From assembly GCF_014779795.1 (NCBI RefSeq), contig NZ_JACXZS010000014.1, forward strand, positions 1 through 64,000: DNA of 64,000 nucleotides, given 5' to 3'. A program made the position numbers and the translations under genes. Origin of the DNA: Microbacterium helvum. Lineage in GTDB: Bacteria; Actinomycetota; Actinomycetes; Actinomycetales; Microbacteriaceae. Each line of letters starts with the position of its first letter. Positions within the stretch are counted from its first letter, which is position 1. This document shows, one piece after another, positions 1 to 7,595 of the stretch. The notes under the pieces are model-generated. The model was not told the origin of the DNA and searched no databases. It saw nothing but the letters and a program-made list of their open reading frames with translations.

Positions 1-105
1 CTCCACGGCGAGCTCGACTACCGCCCGCCCATCGAGGTCGAGGACGCGTACTACGCTGACCTGGAATCCGCCCAGCCGGTGATCGCCGGACAGGGAACCC
101 GATAG
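1..105 (+). CDS. IS3-family transposase orfB, C-terminal fragment (cut by window edge)
   Basis: Frame 1 is open from the window edge to a TAG at 103-105 and gives 34 residues beginning HGELDYRPPIEVEDAYY. This matches the conserved tail of the rve/DDE integrase domain of IS3-family OrfB, usually written RLHSxLGYRPPxEVE. The protein would catalyse strand transfer of its element. The catalytic DDE residues lie outside the window, so activity cannot be judged. A terminal-repeat-like sequence follows directly. The family call is strong despite the short length. Confidence 0.85.
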   Translation, partial: LHGELDYRPPIEVEDAYYADLESAQPVIAGQGTR

Positions 106-127
106 GAACGAAACCCAGGGCGATTCA
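1..127 (+). mobile_element. Right end of an IS3-type insertion sequence
   Basis: After the transposase stop there is GAACGAAACCCAGGG at 106-120 and a TTCA end at 124-127. This resembles the right inverted repeat of actinobacterial IS3 elements, which run GGAACGAAACCCAGGGCGG to TTCA. Immediately beyond 127 the sequence becomes the interrupted coding frame of an ICL/PEP-mutase gene, so the boundary is placed there. The left end and target duplication are outside the window. Confidence 0.75.
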
Positions 128-381
128 TCGAGATCGGCCGACACCGGCACCTCCACGGCCCCGACGATCTCGGCGACGCGCGCGAACATCGTGTCGCGGC
201 TCAGCGCGCCGCCGTCGGGCACTCCGCACGACCACGCGATGCCGGCGCTGGTCGTGGCGATGGCCGGGAAGCCCACCTGCTCGAGGATGCGGGCGGTTCC
301 GGCATCCCACGCGTTGGGGATGACGAAGCCGGCCCCGGCGTGCAGGGCACGCAGCGCCGCGGCGCGGTCGTTGTCGGTCAC
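128..381 (-). pseudogene. Isocitrate lyase/PEP mutase family protein, N-terminal fragment truncated by the IS
   Basis: Reading from a GTG at 381 on the minus strand gives about 84 residues containing FVIPNAWDAGTARILEQ and a segment ending PVSADLD. These are the N-terminal beta-strands of the ICL/PEPM superfamily, carboxyphosphonoenolpyruvate mutase/PEP phosphonomutase type. Full proteins are about 250-270 residues and continue with the Mg-binding ADLEGGYG-like motif, but here the frame runs into the IS terminal sequence at 127/128 within that motif. About two thirds of the protein, with most of the active site, is missing. The remnant is almost certainly non-functional unless an out-of-window copy exists. 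Confidence 0.7.
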
Positions 382-479
382 GTTCCGGATCGTACGCCGC
401 CCCTCCGACAATCGCCCCCGACGCGGCCGTCAGGTCGACTGGTTTTCTGTCTGATCTGGCCCTTTTCTGTTCATGATGC

Positions 480-508
480 TTGACCAGGCGGGTAACTCGC
501 CCTACCGT
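480..508 (+). promoter_or_regulatory. Candidate sigma-70 type promoter for the secreted-protein gene
   Basis: TTGACC at 480-485 and TACCGT at 503-508 are separated by exactly 17 bases, about 60 nt upstream of the GTG at 567. The surrounding 382-566 stretch holds no other gene that I can support. This is a pattern match only. Confidence 0.4.
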
Positions 509-566
509 GTCTGCCGGGGGTGAAACCAACAAGGCAACGGCGTAACGCGTTGCACAGGAGATGATG

Positions 567-1109
567 GTGAAGTTACTCAACCTCAAGCGATTGATCGGCG
601 CGACCGTGGCTACCGCGATCAGTGCGAGCTTGTTGGCAGTCGCGAGCCCCCAGATCGCATCGGCTGCTGACGATACTGGCAACTCGGCCTCGACCGTAGC
701 AATCGGGGAACCCGCGACCGTGACCGCCGACCAGCTCCCTCCTAGAGACGATCCCCAGGCAGTTGTTGCCTATCTCGCGGAGCTATCCGCGTTGAGGTCG
801 ACCGGAGTAACCGGTGCTGCAGCCAATATCTGCATCAACAGCGTCAGTCTCGAGGCTGTGTCGCTGGGGACGATCGTCCACGTGTACAAGAAGTCCTCGG
901 CATCTGAAGTCATTTGCAACCGAGTGGCACAGTCCGTCTACGACAACGAATACAAGCCGCTCGTGGCAAGTCAGTACGAGGGCAACAAGTACCGGGATCA
1001 GCTCGTCTGCCACATCGGCTTTGCGTGGGGTAAGACGCCATGGAACCTCGACTCGTGGCGACCGGACGTCGGCTATCCCGCCACCGTCGCAGCCTCCTGC
1101 AACCCCTGA
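567..1109 (+). CDS. Small secreted protein of unknown function
   Basis: The 180-residue product begins with a classic Sec signal: a basic start, then IGATVATAISASLLAVA, and likely cleavage after ASA near residue 34. The mature part has four cysteines (NICIN, VICNR, LVCHI, SCNP), consistent with two disulfides outside the cell. The sequence is otherwise not recognised. The GTG at 567 is preferred over the ATGs at 561 and 564 because AGGAG at 556-560 is then 6 nt upstream. GC and codon use (ttg, tta, agt, gca) are visibly less biased than in the neighbours. Together with the adjacent IS end this suggests acquisition by transfer. The 2-TM gene 30 nt downstream is probably co-transcribed. Confidence 0.75.
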   Translation: MKLLNLKRLIGATVATAISASLLAVASPQIASAADDTGNSASTVAIGEPATVTADQLPPRDDPQAVVAYLAELSALRSTGVTGAAANICINSVSLEAVSLGTIVHVYKKSSASEVICNRVAQSVYDNEYKPLVASQYEGNKYRDQLVCHIGFAWGKTPWNLDSWRPDVGYPATVAASCNP

Positions 1110-1139
1110 CACTGACCGTTGCCAAAGGACGGGAGAGCC

Positions 1140-1403
1140 ATGCGATCCACCAAGAAGCTCTGGACATCAGCGATCGTCGCCCTGATCTGTCTCGGGGGGA
1201 TGGGAATACTCGCGGCCGTGTTCGGGGACCTCGTGGATGTGTCCGATTCCTCGCGCGGTGACCCCCTCGTGGGCGTCTCACTGCTTGTTGTCGGTGCCAT
1301 ACTCGTGGTCCTTGGTGTCGGAGCGCTGATCGTGTTCTTCACTACGGTGGCGGGGAAACGCGACGAAGTTCCACCGAGTCCAGCCAAACCTCCCACTGCC
1401 TGA
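1140..1403 (+). CDS. Small integral membrane protein, two TM segments
   Basis: This 87-residue protein has two hydrophobic helices, about residues 9-29 (ALICLGGMGILAAVF) and 46-69 (VSLLVVGAILVVLGVGALIVFF). A short loop separates them and the polar tail KRDEVPPSPAKPPTA is proline-rich. The ATG at 1140 is preceded by GGGAGAG, which supports this start over one further upstream. It lies 30 nt after the secreted-protein gene with similar base composition, so the two may form one small transferred operon. No family was recognised; a membrane partner for the secreted protein is only a guess. Confidence 0.6.
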   Translation: MRSTKKLWTSAIVALICLGGMGILAAVFGDLVDVSDSSRGDPLVGVSLLVVGAILVVLGVGALIVFFTTVAGKRDEVPPSPAKPPTA

Positions 1404-1536
1404 CGATGGGCCACGCCCATCGAGACCGGGGATCCGGTCGTCGAGCCAGGGGACTCCGTCCGAAATGCAGGGCCATGCCCTCGGTCTGAGCCCGAAGCCC
1501 CGGTCTCGGCAGAAGCACCGGGGCGCCGGCATCCAG

Positions 1537-2466
1537 TCAGCCCTTGACGGCGCCGCCCATCCCCGCGCCGTTCAGGAACAGCCGCTGGAAGAGGAGGAAC
1601 AGCACGATCGGGATGACGGTGGCGATCGCGAGGGCGGCGAGGAACACGTCGAGCTCGATGAACTGCTGCAGCTGCGGCAACCGCACCGACAGCGGCTGGA
1701 GGTTCGGATCTTTGAGCACGAGCATCGGCCACAGGAAGTCCTTCCACGCGCCGATGACGGCGAACACCGACACCACGCCGATGATCGGCTTCGACATGGG
1801 CAGCACGATCGACCAGAACAGCCGGTACGGTCCGGCGCCGTCCATGCGGGCCGCCTCGAACACCTCGCGCGGGAGCGACTCGAAGAACCGCATGACCAGC
1901 AGCACGTTGAACGCGTTCGCACCGGCGGGCAGCCACACCGCCAAGAACGTGTTGATGAGGGATTGGCCGAGCAGAGGCGGCTGCACGATCGTGAGGTACA
2001 GCGGGACGAGCAGGACGATGCTCGGCACGAACATCGTCGCGAGCACCAGGGCCACGACGATCCGGCCGTAGCGGGGCCGCAGCACCGACAGCGCGTAGCC
2101 GGCGGTGGTCGCCACGAGGACCTGCACGAGCCACACGCCCGCGGCGAGGATGACCGTGTTGAGGAAGTACTTGTCGATCTCGACCCGCGTCCACGCCTCG
2201 GCGAGGTTCGCCCAGTCGATCCCGTTCGGCCACAGCGCCAGCGGCTGCCGCAGCGTGTCCTGCGTCGGGGTGACCGCCGATTTCGCGAGCCACAGGATCG
2301 GGCCGAGACCGACGAGGATCAGCGAGAGGAGCAGGATCGTGTGCGTGAGGCGCGTGGTGATCCGCACCGGTCGGCGTCGCAGATCGGAGACCGAGAGGAT
2401 GCCGCGGTCGGCGTCCGCCGCCGGACGCGGGCGCCGTGCGGGACGTGCGCGGTCGATGGCGGTCAT
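1537..2466 (-). CDS. Carbohydrate ABC transporter permease, MalG type
   Basis: This 309-residue inner-membrane protein has six predicted TM helices. The cytoplasmic EAA loop EAARMDGAGPYRLFWSIVLP that docks the ATPase sits at about residues 195-215. It is the last gene of the minus-strand run GH13-binding protein-MalF type-MalG type, and its start overlaps the preceding permease by 4 nt (2463-2466), indicating translational coupling. With that permease it should form the channel for an alpha-gluco-oligosaccharide, given the adjacent GH13 and GH87 enzymes. No ATPase gene is present, so a shared MsiK-type ATPase elsewhere is expected. The N-terminal 40 residues are unusually Arg/Pro-rich. Confidence 0.9.
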   Translation of the reverse strand: MTAIDRARPARRPRPAADADRGILSVSDLRRRPVRITTRLTHTILLLSLILVGLGPILWLAKSAVTPTQDTLRQPLALWPNGIDWANLAEAWTRVEIDKYFLNTVILAAGVWLVQVLVATTAGYALSVLRPRYGRIVVALVLATMFVPSIVLLVPLYLTIVQPPLLGQSLINTFLAVWLPAGANAFNVLLVMRFFESLPREVFEAARMDGAGPYRLFWSIVLPMSKPIIGVVSVFAVIGAWKDFLWPMLVLKDPNLQPLSVRLPQLQQFIELDVFLAALAIATVIPIVLFLLFQRLFLNGAGMGGAVKG

Positions 2467-3449
2467 GTGGTGCTCCAGCTCTTGGTGATGCGGAAGTAGA
2501 TGGCCGAGAAGACCGCTAGCACGAGGGCGAGCATGATGCTCAGCGCGGTGGCCGCGCCGTAGTCGCCGCCCATGCTGCTCTGGAACGCGTATCTGTAGAT
2601 GAGCATGAGCACGGTCGTCGTCGAGTTAGCGGGGCCGCCGCCGGTGAGCAGGAATGGTTCGAGGAACACCTGCGCCGTGCCGATGATCTGCAGGATGAAC
2701 GTCACCAGCAGCACGCCCCGCAGCTGCGGCATGGTGACATGCCACACCTTGCGCCACACCCCGGCGCCGTCGACCTCGGCGGCGTCGTAGAGTTCGGGCG
2801 CCACGCCCACCAGCGCCGCCAGATAGATGATCACGGTGCCGCCGGCGGCGGACCACGTGGCGAAGAGCACGATCGAGGGCATCGCCCAGTCCGGGTCCGA
2901 GAGCCACGGCACCGGGCCGAGCCCGACCCAGCCGAGCATCGTGTTGAACACGCCGTTCGGCGAGCCGTCGTAGAAGAACTTCCACAGCAGGGCGGCGACC
3001 ACGGGCGGGACGACGACGGGCAGGTACGCGAGGGCGCTGAACAGCCCGCGCGCACGCCGCACCTCACTCAGGAGCACGGCCACGAACAGGGGGATCGGGT
3101 ACCCCAGCAGCAGGGCGAGCACCGCGAAGTACAGCGTGTTGAGCACGGCCGTGCCCAGCAGCGGGTCCTGTAGCACGGTGGCGAAGTTGTCGAGCCCGAC
3201 CCACTTCGGCGGCGCGACGAGATTCGTCTGCTGGAAGGCCATGACGGCGGCATCCACGATCGGTCGCCAGGAGAACAGCACGAAGCTGAACAGCAGCGGG
3301 ATCAGGAACACCAGGATGTGGGGTCCGTCTCCGCGGAACCAGGCCATCGGCGCCGGCCGACGACGTGCTGCGCGCTTCTCGGCGAACTCGACTGTCGGAG
3401 CCGTCTCGGGTGCGGGCGGCCGCGCCGTGGTGGGGGTGATCTGTGTCAT
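2463..3449 (-). CDS. Carbohydrate ABC transporter permease, MalF type
   Basis: The 328-residue product starts MTQITPT and has a 45-residue cytoplasmic N-tail, then six TM segments. The EAA motif is YDAAEVDGAGVWRKVWHVTMP at about residue 225. The ATG at 3449 is chosen because an upstream extension of the frame is not protein-like, and GGAAAC lies just before it. It partners the MalG-type permease that overlaps its 3' end, and sits 68 nt downstream of the binding-protein gene. It imports the oligosaccharide captured by that lipoprotein. The length is normal for the family. Confidence 0.9.
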   Translation of the reverse strand: MTQITPTTARPPAPETAPTVEFAEKRAARRRPAPMAWFRGDGPHILVFLIPLLFSFVLFSWRPIVDAAVMAFQQTNLVAPPKWVGLDNFATVLQDPLLGTAVLNTLYFAVLALLLGYPIPLFVAVLLSEVRRARGLFSALAYLPVVVPPVVAALLWKFFYDGSPNGVFNTMLGWVGLGPVPWLSDPDWAMPSIVLFATWSAAGGTVIIYLAALVGVAPELYDAAEVDGAGVWRKVWHVTMPQLRGVLLVTFILQIIGTAQVFLEPFLLTGGGPANSTTTVLMLIYRYAFQSSMGGDYGAATALSIMLALVLAVFSAIYFRITKSWSTT

Positions 3450-3517
3450 CGGGTTTCCGTTGCTCGGGGGCGTGGGTCCCCGGGGGCGCGCTCGGGTCGC
3501 GCCCCCGGGTCCACGGG

Positions 3518-4888
3518 TTACTTCGCCTTCGCGTACAGCGACTCGGCCTGCACCTGTGCGTCGGCCAGCAGCTGGTCGATGTCGGCGTTCTGGTCGGTCA
3601 GCACCGATTGCACGACCGCGTCGAGGAGCGCGTACACGTCCTGCGTCGCGGTGCGGGGCTCGGCGATGAGCGGCTGGTCGCCGCTGTTGTCGGTGTACGG
3701 CGCCATCTGGTCGAGCGGGACGTTCACGTACGGCGCGATCCACGACTGGTACTCGGCGAACTGGTCGGCGTTGAAGATCGGCAGTTCGGGTGCGCCCACG
3801 GGCTGATCGAGGGATGCCGCCAGCTTCGCAGTCTCGACGGCCACGTCCTCGTCGGTGATCTTGGCGAGGTAGTAGAAGTCGATCCACTTCACCGCGGCCG
3901 CCTGTGCCGCATCGTCGGCCTTGGGGCTCACGGCCGCGAGGGTGCCGCCGCCGAGAACGCCCGGGTCATCACCCTGCAGGGGCAGCACGGTGATGCCGTA
4001 ATCGTCGGGGTTGAGGGCGTTCTGTGTGACGAGGTTGCCGTAGTTGCCGCCGCCCGAGACGTACATGCCGATCCGGCCCGAGGCGAAGTCCTGATTGATG
4101 GTGCCCCAGTCGTACAGGAAGTTCGCACCCATCGAGTTGTCGTACCAGCGCAGCTCGTGCAGGTACTGCAGCACCTCGGCCACGGCGGGGTCGGAGTCGA
4201 TGGTCGGCTCGCTCGAGTCGGCGTTCTCGGTGCGCCCGCCGAAAGCGTTGACGAGCGTCGTGAGGATCCAGCCGCCGGTGTTGCTCGACGTCATCGTCGC
4301 GTAGCCCGCCTCGCCGGTGGCATCGGTGATCTTCTTCGCAGTCTCACGGACGCCGTCCCACGTGGTGGGCGGGTCGTCCGGGTCGAGCCCGGCGGCCTCG
4401 AACAGCGACCGGTTGTAGTGGAGCGCCTGCCCGTAGGCCGCGATGGGCACGGCCCACTGGCTGCCGTCCTCGGCCTGACCCGCTTGCGCGACGTTCGGGT
4501 TGAAGTCGGCGGCGTACGGGAGCTCGGCGACCAGATCGCTGATATCGGCGATCTGCTTGCCGGCGATGAGCCCCCGACCGTCGGTGAACGGGATCGTGAA
4601 CACGTCGGGGAGGGTGCCGCCCGCGAGGTCGGCCGTGAAGGTGGTTGCCGTCCAGGTGTACTCCTGCGCCTTGACCGCGATGTCGGGGTTGGCCTTCTCG
4701 AACGCCTCGACGCGGGCGTCGAAGTTCGCGCGTGCCTCCTTCTCCAACCCCGCGTCGATGGCGACCGTGATGGTCGTCTTTCCGTCGGAGGAGTCGGAGC
4801 CGGAGCCGCTCGCGCAGCCGGCGAGCAGGGCGCCTGCCGTGACGAGGGCGAGTCCGGCGAACGTGCCTCGGGTGAGGGATGACCTCAT
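3518..4888 (-). CDS. Extracellular solute-binding lipoprotein (family 1) for alpha-glucosides
   Basis: This 456-residue protein has a lipoprotein signal with lipobox LLAGC (Cys25) and a Ser/Gly/Asp-rich linker. The family-1 binding-protein body follows, including GTLPDVFTIPF and NRSLFEAAGLDPDDPPTTWDG, the conserved sugar-binding lobe signatures. It would be anchored outside the membrane and deliver sugar to the two downstream permeases. It is encoded 66 nt after the GH13 gene in the same direction, so its substrate is probably the oligosaccharide released by the secreted GH87 enzyme and later cut by GH13. Substrate identity is inference from context. Confidence 0.9.
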   Translation of the reverse strand: MRSSLTRGTFAGLALVTAGALLAGCASGSGSDSSDGKTTITVAIDAGLEKEARANFDARVEAFEKANPDIAVKAQEYTWTATTFTADLAGGTLPDVFTIPFTDGRGLIAGKQIADISDLVAELPYAADFNPNVAQAGQAEDGSQWAVPIAAYGQALHYNRSLFEAAGLDPDDPPTTWDGVRETAKKITDATGEAGYATMTSSNTGGWILTTLVNAFGGRTENADSSEPTIDSDPAVAEVLQYLHELRWYDNSMGANFLYDWGTINQDFASGRIGMYVSGGGNYGNLVTQNALNPDDYGITVLPLQGDDPGVLGGGTLAAVSPKADDAAQAAAVKWIDFYYLAKITDEDVAVETAKLAASLDQPVGAPELPIFNADQFAEYQSWIAPYVNVPLDQMAPYTDNSGDQPLIAEPRTATQDVYALLDAVVQSVLTDQNADIDQLLADAQVQAESLYAKAK

Positions 4889-4954
4889 TGTCTGGTCCTT
4901 TCGTGCTGTGTCAATTGTCAGCGCCAGGGCGGGCGCTCTCCGCGTGCGCGCGGC

Positions 4955-6634
4955 TCAGACGACGAGCCATGCGGTGGAGTCTGTGGGCAGCGCGCCGTCG
5001 TCGACGGGCGCGCTGGAGAGGAGCACCTCGCGGTGCGGGGGAAGGGCGATGGGTGCACCGAGATTCGTGATCGACACGAGGTGCGTGCCCCGGCGGAACG
5101 CGATGACGCCGGGGCCGTGATCCAACCACTCCAGTCCATCTGTGTGGAAGCCAGGCGTTCGCCGCCGGATCGCGAGGGCATTGCGGTAAAGCGAGAGCAT
5201 CGATCCCGGGTCGGCCAACTGTGCCTCGACCGTGAGCGCGCCCCAACCGGCGGGCTGAGGCATCCAGGTCTCGGCTCCCGGCGCCGTGCCGAATCCGTAC
5301 GGCGCGGCCGCGCCCGACCACGGCAGCGGCACCCGGCACCCGTCGCGTCCCGGATCGACCCCGCCGGAACGGAAGTGCATCGGGTCCTGCAGAACATGAG
5401 GCGGCAGCTCCACCTCGGGCAGACCGAGCTCGTCGCCCTGATAGATGTAGAGCGCGCCGGGCAGGGCGGCCGTGAGCAGAGCCGCGGCACGGGCGCGGCG
5501 GGTTCCGAGCGCGAGGTCGGTCGGGGTGCCGAAGCGCTTCCGGTCGAACGCGAAACCGGAGTCTGTGCGGCCGTAGCGGGTCACCGGACGGGTGACGTCG
5601 TGGTTCGACAGCACCCATGTCGCTGGTGCGCCGACGGGGGCATGTTCCCGCAGGGTGCGCTCGATGGATCCGCGCAGCTGCGACCCATCCCACGGGCGCG
5701 TCATGAAGTCGAAGTTGAAGGCGCTGTGCATCTCATCGGGCCGCAGGTACGCCGCGAAGCGCTGCGGGTCGTCGAGCCAGACCTCGCCGACGAGCACGCG
5801 GGGCTCGTCGTACGAGTCGGCGATGGCGCGCCAGGACCGGTAGATGTCGTGGAGGTCGTCGCGGTCCATGTGGGGGTGCTCCCCGGGGGCGGCCTGCACC
5901 GGAAGGGGCGGAAGGGCGGCATCCTTCACGAGGAACGCGGCGGAGTCGATCCGGATGCCGGCGACGCCGCGATCGAACCAGAACCGCAGCACGTCCTCGT
6001 GCTCGCGGCGGACGTCAGCGGCGTCCCAGTTGAGGTCCGGCTGCTCAGGGCTGAAGAGGTGCAGGTACCACTCGCCGGGTGCGCCATCGGCATCGATGGT
6101 GCGGGTCCAGGTGTCACCGCCGAAGCTCGAGACCCAGTCCGTGGGCTGCTGCTCGCCGTGCTCGCCGCGACCAGGCCGGAACCAGAACCGCTCACGCTCC
6201 GGGGATCCCGGCGATGCGGCGAGCGCCTGCTGGAACCATGCATGCTGATCCGAGACGTGGTTGGGGACGATGTCGACGATCGTGCGGATCCCGACCTCAC
6301 GCGCCTCATGGATCAGAGCCTCCGCGTCGGCGAGGCTGCCGAAGGCGGGATCGATCGTGCGGTAGTCGGCCACGTCATAGCCGCCGTCCGCGAGGGGTGA
6401 GGCGTACCAGGGCGTGAACCACAGCGCGTCGACGCCGAGGTCTCGCAGGTATCCGAGCCGGCTGCGCACGCCGGCGAGGTCCCCCGTGCCGTCGCCGTCG
6501 CCGTCGGCGAAACTGCGGGGATAGATCTGGTAGATCACCGCGTCACGCCACCACGGAGCAGTGAGGACGAGGCGTCCGCCCTCACCTCCGTCGGCTCGCG
6601 CCACGGGTGTCTCTTGCAGATCTTGGGGACCCAT
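4955..6634 (-). CDS. GH13 alpha-glucosidase (cytoplasmic)
   Basis: This 559-residue protein has a complete GH13 catalytic barrel. YQIYPRSF is near residue 36, DIVPNH at 121-126, the nucleophile region GIRIDS has Asp230, acid/base Glu284 is in LVGEVW, and NHD is at 344-346. There is no signal peptide, so it acts in the cytoplasm. The pattern fits oligo-1,6-/alpha-glucosidases that hydrolyse short imported alpha-glucosides to glucose. It is the first gene of the importer operon. A LacI-type site lies about 35 bp upstream in the divergent region shared with the LacI-like gene at 6739. GAGAGG precedes the ATG at 6634. Exact linkage specificity is not evident. Confidence 0.9.
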   Translation of the reverse strand: MGPQDLQETPVARADGGEGGRLVLTAPWWRDAVIYQIYPRSFADGDGDGTGDLAGVRSRLGYLRDLGVDALWFTPWYASPLADGGYDVADYRTIDPAFGSLADAEALIHEAREVGIRTIVDIVPNHVSDQHAWFQQALAASPGSPERERFWFRPGRGEHGEQQPTDWVSSFGGDTWTRTIDADGAPGEWYLHLFSPEQPDLNWDAADVRREHEDVLRFWFDRGVAGIRIDSAAFLVKDAALPPLPVQAAPGEHPHMDRDDLHDIYRSWRAIADSYDEPRVLVGEVWLDDPQRFAAYLRPDEMHSAFNFDFMTRPWDGSQLRGSIERTLREHAPVGAPATWVLSNHDVTRPVTRYGRTDSGFAFDRKRFGTPTDLALGTRRARAAALLTAALPGALYIYQGDELGLPEVELPPHVLQDPMHFRSGGVDPGRDGCRVPLPWSGAAAPYGFGTAPGAETWMPQPAGWGALTVEAQLADPGSMLSLYRNALAIRRRTPGFHTDGLEWLDHGPGVIAFRRGTHLVSITNLGAPIALPPHREVLLSSAPVDDGALPTDSTAWLVV

Positions 6635-6666
6635 TCGTCAGTGACCTCTCTGTCGGATGCGCTAGG

Positions 6667-6678
6667 TTTAGCGGTATA
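6667..6678. promoter_or_regulatory. Candidate LacI-family operator TTTAGCGGTATA
   Basis: The site lies in the 104-bp divergent region between the GH13 operon and the HTH-less LacI-like gene. It shares TTTAGCGGTA and differs in only one base from the site at 10550-10561 in the GH87/LacI divergent region. The core resembles LacI-family operators (TTTAGCGCTAAA-like) with a central CG. The probable ligand is the full LacI repressor at 10628. Confidence 0.6.
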
Positions 6679-6738
6679 TCTCGATGAGACAGTAGATGTC
6701 CGTCGGGGTGATGTCAACTCGCACCGAAGGAGGATCGG

Positions 6739-7566
6739 ATGACCGATCCGCGACCGAGCATCGGCCTCATGTTCCCCGACGCGCAGCCCGAGTCACTCGC
6801 GCCGTGGGGGCACGACGGCGAGTACCTGGCGGCGCTCGACGGAGAAGCGCGGCGCCGCGGCATGCGGCTCGTGCTGTGCGGCACACGCCGCGCCGCCGAC
6901 ATCCCGCAGATCGCCGACGACCTCGATGGCGTCGTGCTCATGGGGTACCACGACGACGACCTCGAGACGCTCCCACGACTGACCGCGCCCGCGGTCGCGG
7001 TCGACGGCTACAGCGATCGGGACGACCTGATGATCGTGCGCTCGGACGACCACGACGGAGGGCGCCGTGCGGGCGCGCTGCTCACGTCGCGCGGGCACCG
7101 CGAGCTCGTGCTCGTCGGGCCGGACGCGCACGACAGCGGAGCGATGCGCGCCCGCGCGGCGGGCTTCGAACGCGCGGCCATGGACGGCGGCGCGCGCTCG
7201 ATCCACCGCCAGGTGACGGCCGGCACGACCCTGCGGGAAGGCACGATGATCGGCAGGATGCTGCGAACCCGCTTCCCCGCCGCCACCGCCGTCTTCGCCA
7301 CGACAGACACCCTCGCGGCGGGCATCGTCGAGGGGCTCGCACAGTCGGGCGCGCGCGTTCCGGAAGACCTCTCGATCGTCGGCTACGACAACCTGGCGCT
7401 GGCCGCACTCGTGACCCCGAAGCTCTCGACGGTGGCGCAGAACGTCGCCCGCAAGGCGCGCCTGACGGTCGACCTGCTCCTCGAGCCGGATCGGCGCACC
7501 GGTCCGCTCGTCACCGAGGTGGTGGTGCTCGAACGCGCGACGGTCGGACCGCCGGCATCGCGCTGA
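6739..7566 (+). CDS. LacI-type ligand-binding protein lacking the DNA-binding domain
   Basis: The 275 residues correspond only to the periplasmic-binding-like core of a LacI/GalR regulator. Recognisable elements are DGVVLMGYHDDD, the DDHDGGRRAGALLTSRGH segment, FATTDTLAAGIVEGL, and the C-terminal PEDLSIVGYDN followed by the usual domain-closing strands. Normal family members are about 330-340 residues with an N-terminal HTH (TIxDVAxxAGVS). Here there is none. AAGGAGGA lies directly upstream of the ATG at 6739, and no in-frame HTH precedes it. It may be a cytoplasmic sugar sensor or an anti-repressor-like partner of the LacI protein at 10628. Its role is unknown. Confidence 0.8.
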   Translation: MTDPRPSIGLMFPDAQPESLAPWGHDGEYLAALDGEARRRGMRLVLCGTRRAADIPQIADDLDGVVLMGYHDDDLETLPRLTAPAVAVDGYSDRDDLMIVRSDDHDGGRRAGALLTSRGHRELVLVGPDAHDSGAMRARAAGFERAAMDGGARSIHRQVTAGTTLREGTMIGRMLRTRFPAATAVFATTDTLAAGIVEGLAQSGARVPEDLSIVGYDNLALAALVTPKLSTVAQNVARKARLTVDLLLEPDRRTGPLVTEVVVLERATVGPPASR

Positions 7567-7575
7567 CGAGAGCGC

Positions 7576-7590
7576 GATGCCGGCGGCATC
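7576..7590. terminator. Short perfect palindrome between convergent genes
   Basis: GATGCCGGCGGCATC is a 7+7 bp palindrome around one base. It lies in the 29-nt gap between the stop of the LacI-like gene and the stop of the GH87 gene. Its position between convergent genes suggests a bidirectional terminator, although no T tract follows. It belongs to the GATGCCGGCGGC hairpin family seen elsewhere in the window. Confidence 0.4.
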
Positions 7591-7595
7591 CCGGA

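Noticed and set aside
1404-1536. Possible ncRNA between the 2-TM gene and permease
   Set aside because: GC-rich partial stems exist, but no conserved structure or promoter could be supported.
3443-6400. Long plus-strand open frames opposite the binding-protein and GH13 genes
   Set aside because: They are antisense shadows with low-complexity translations, while the minus strand encodes recognisable proteins.
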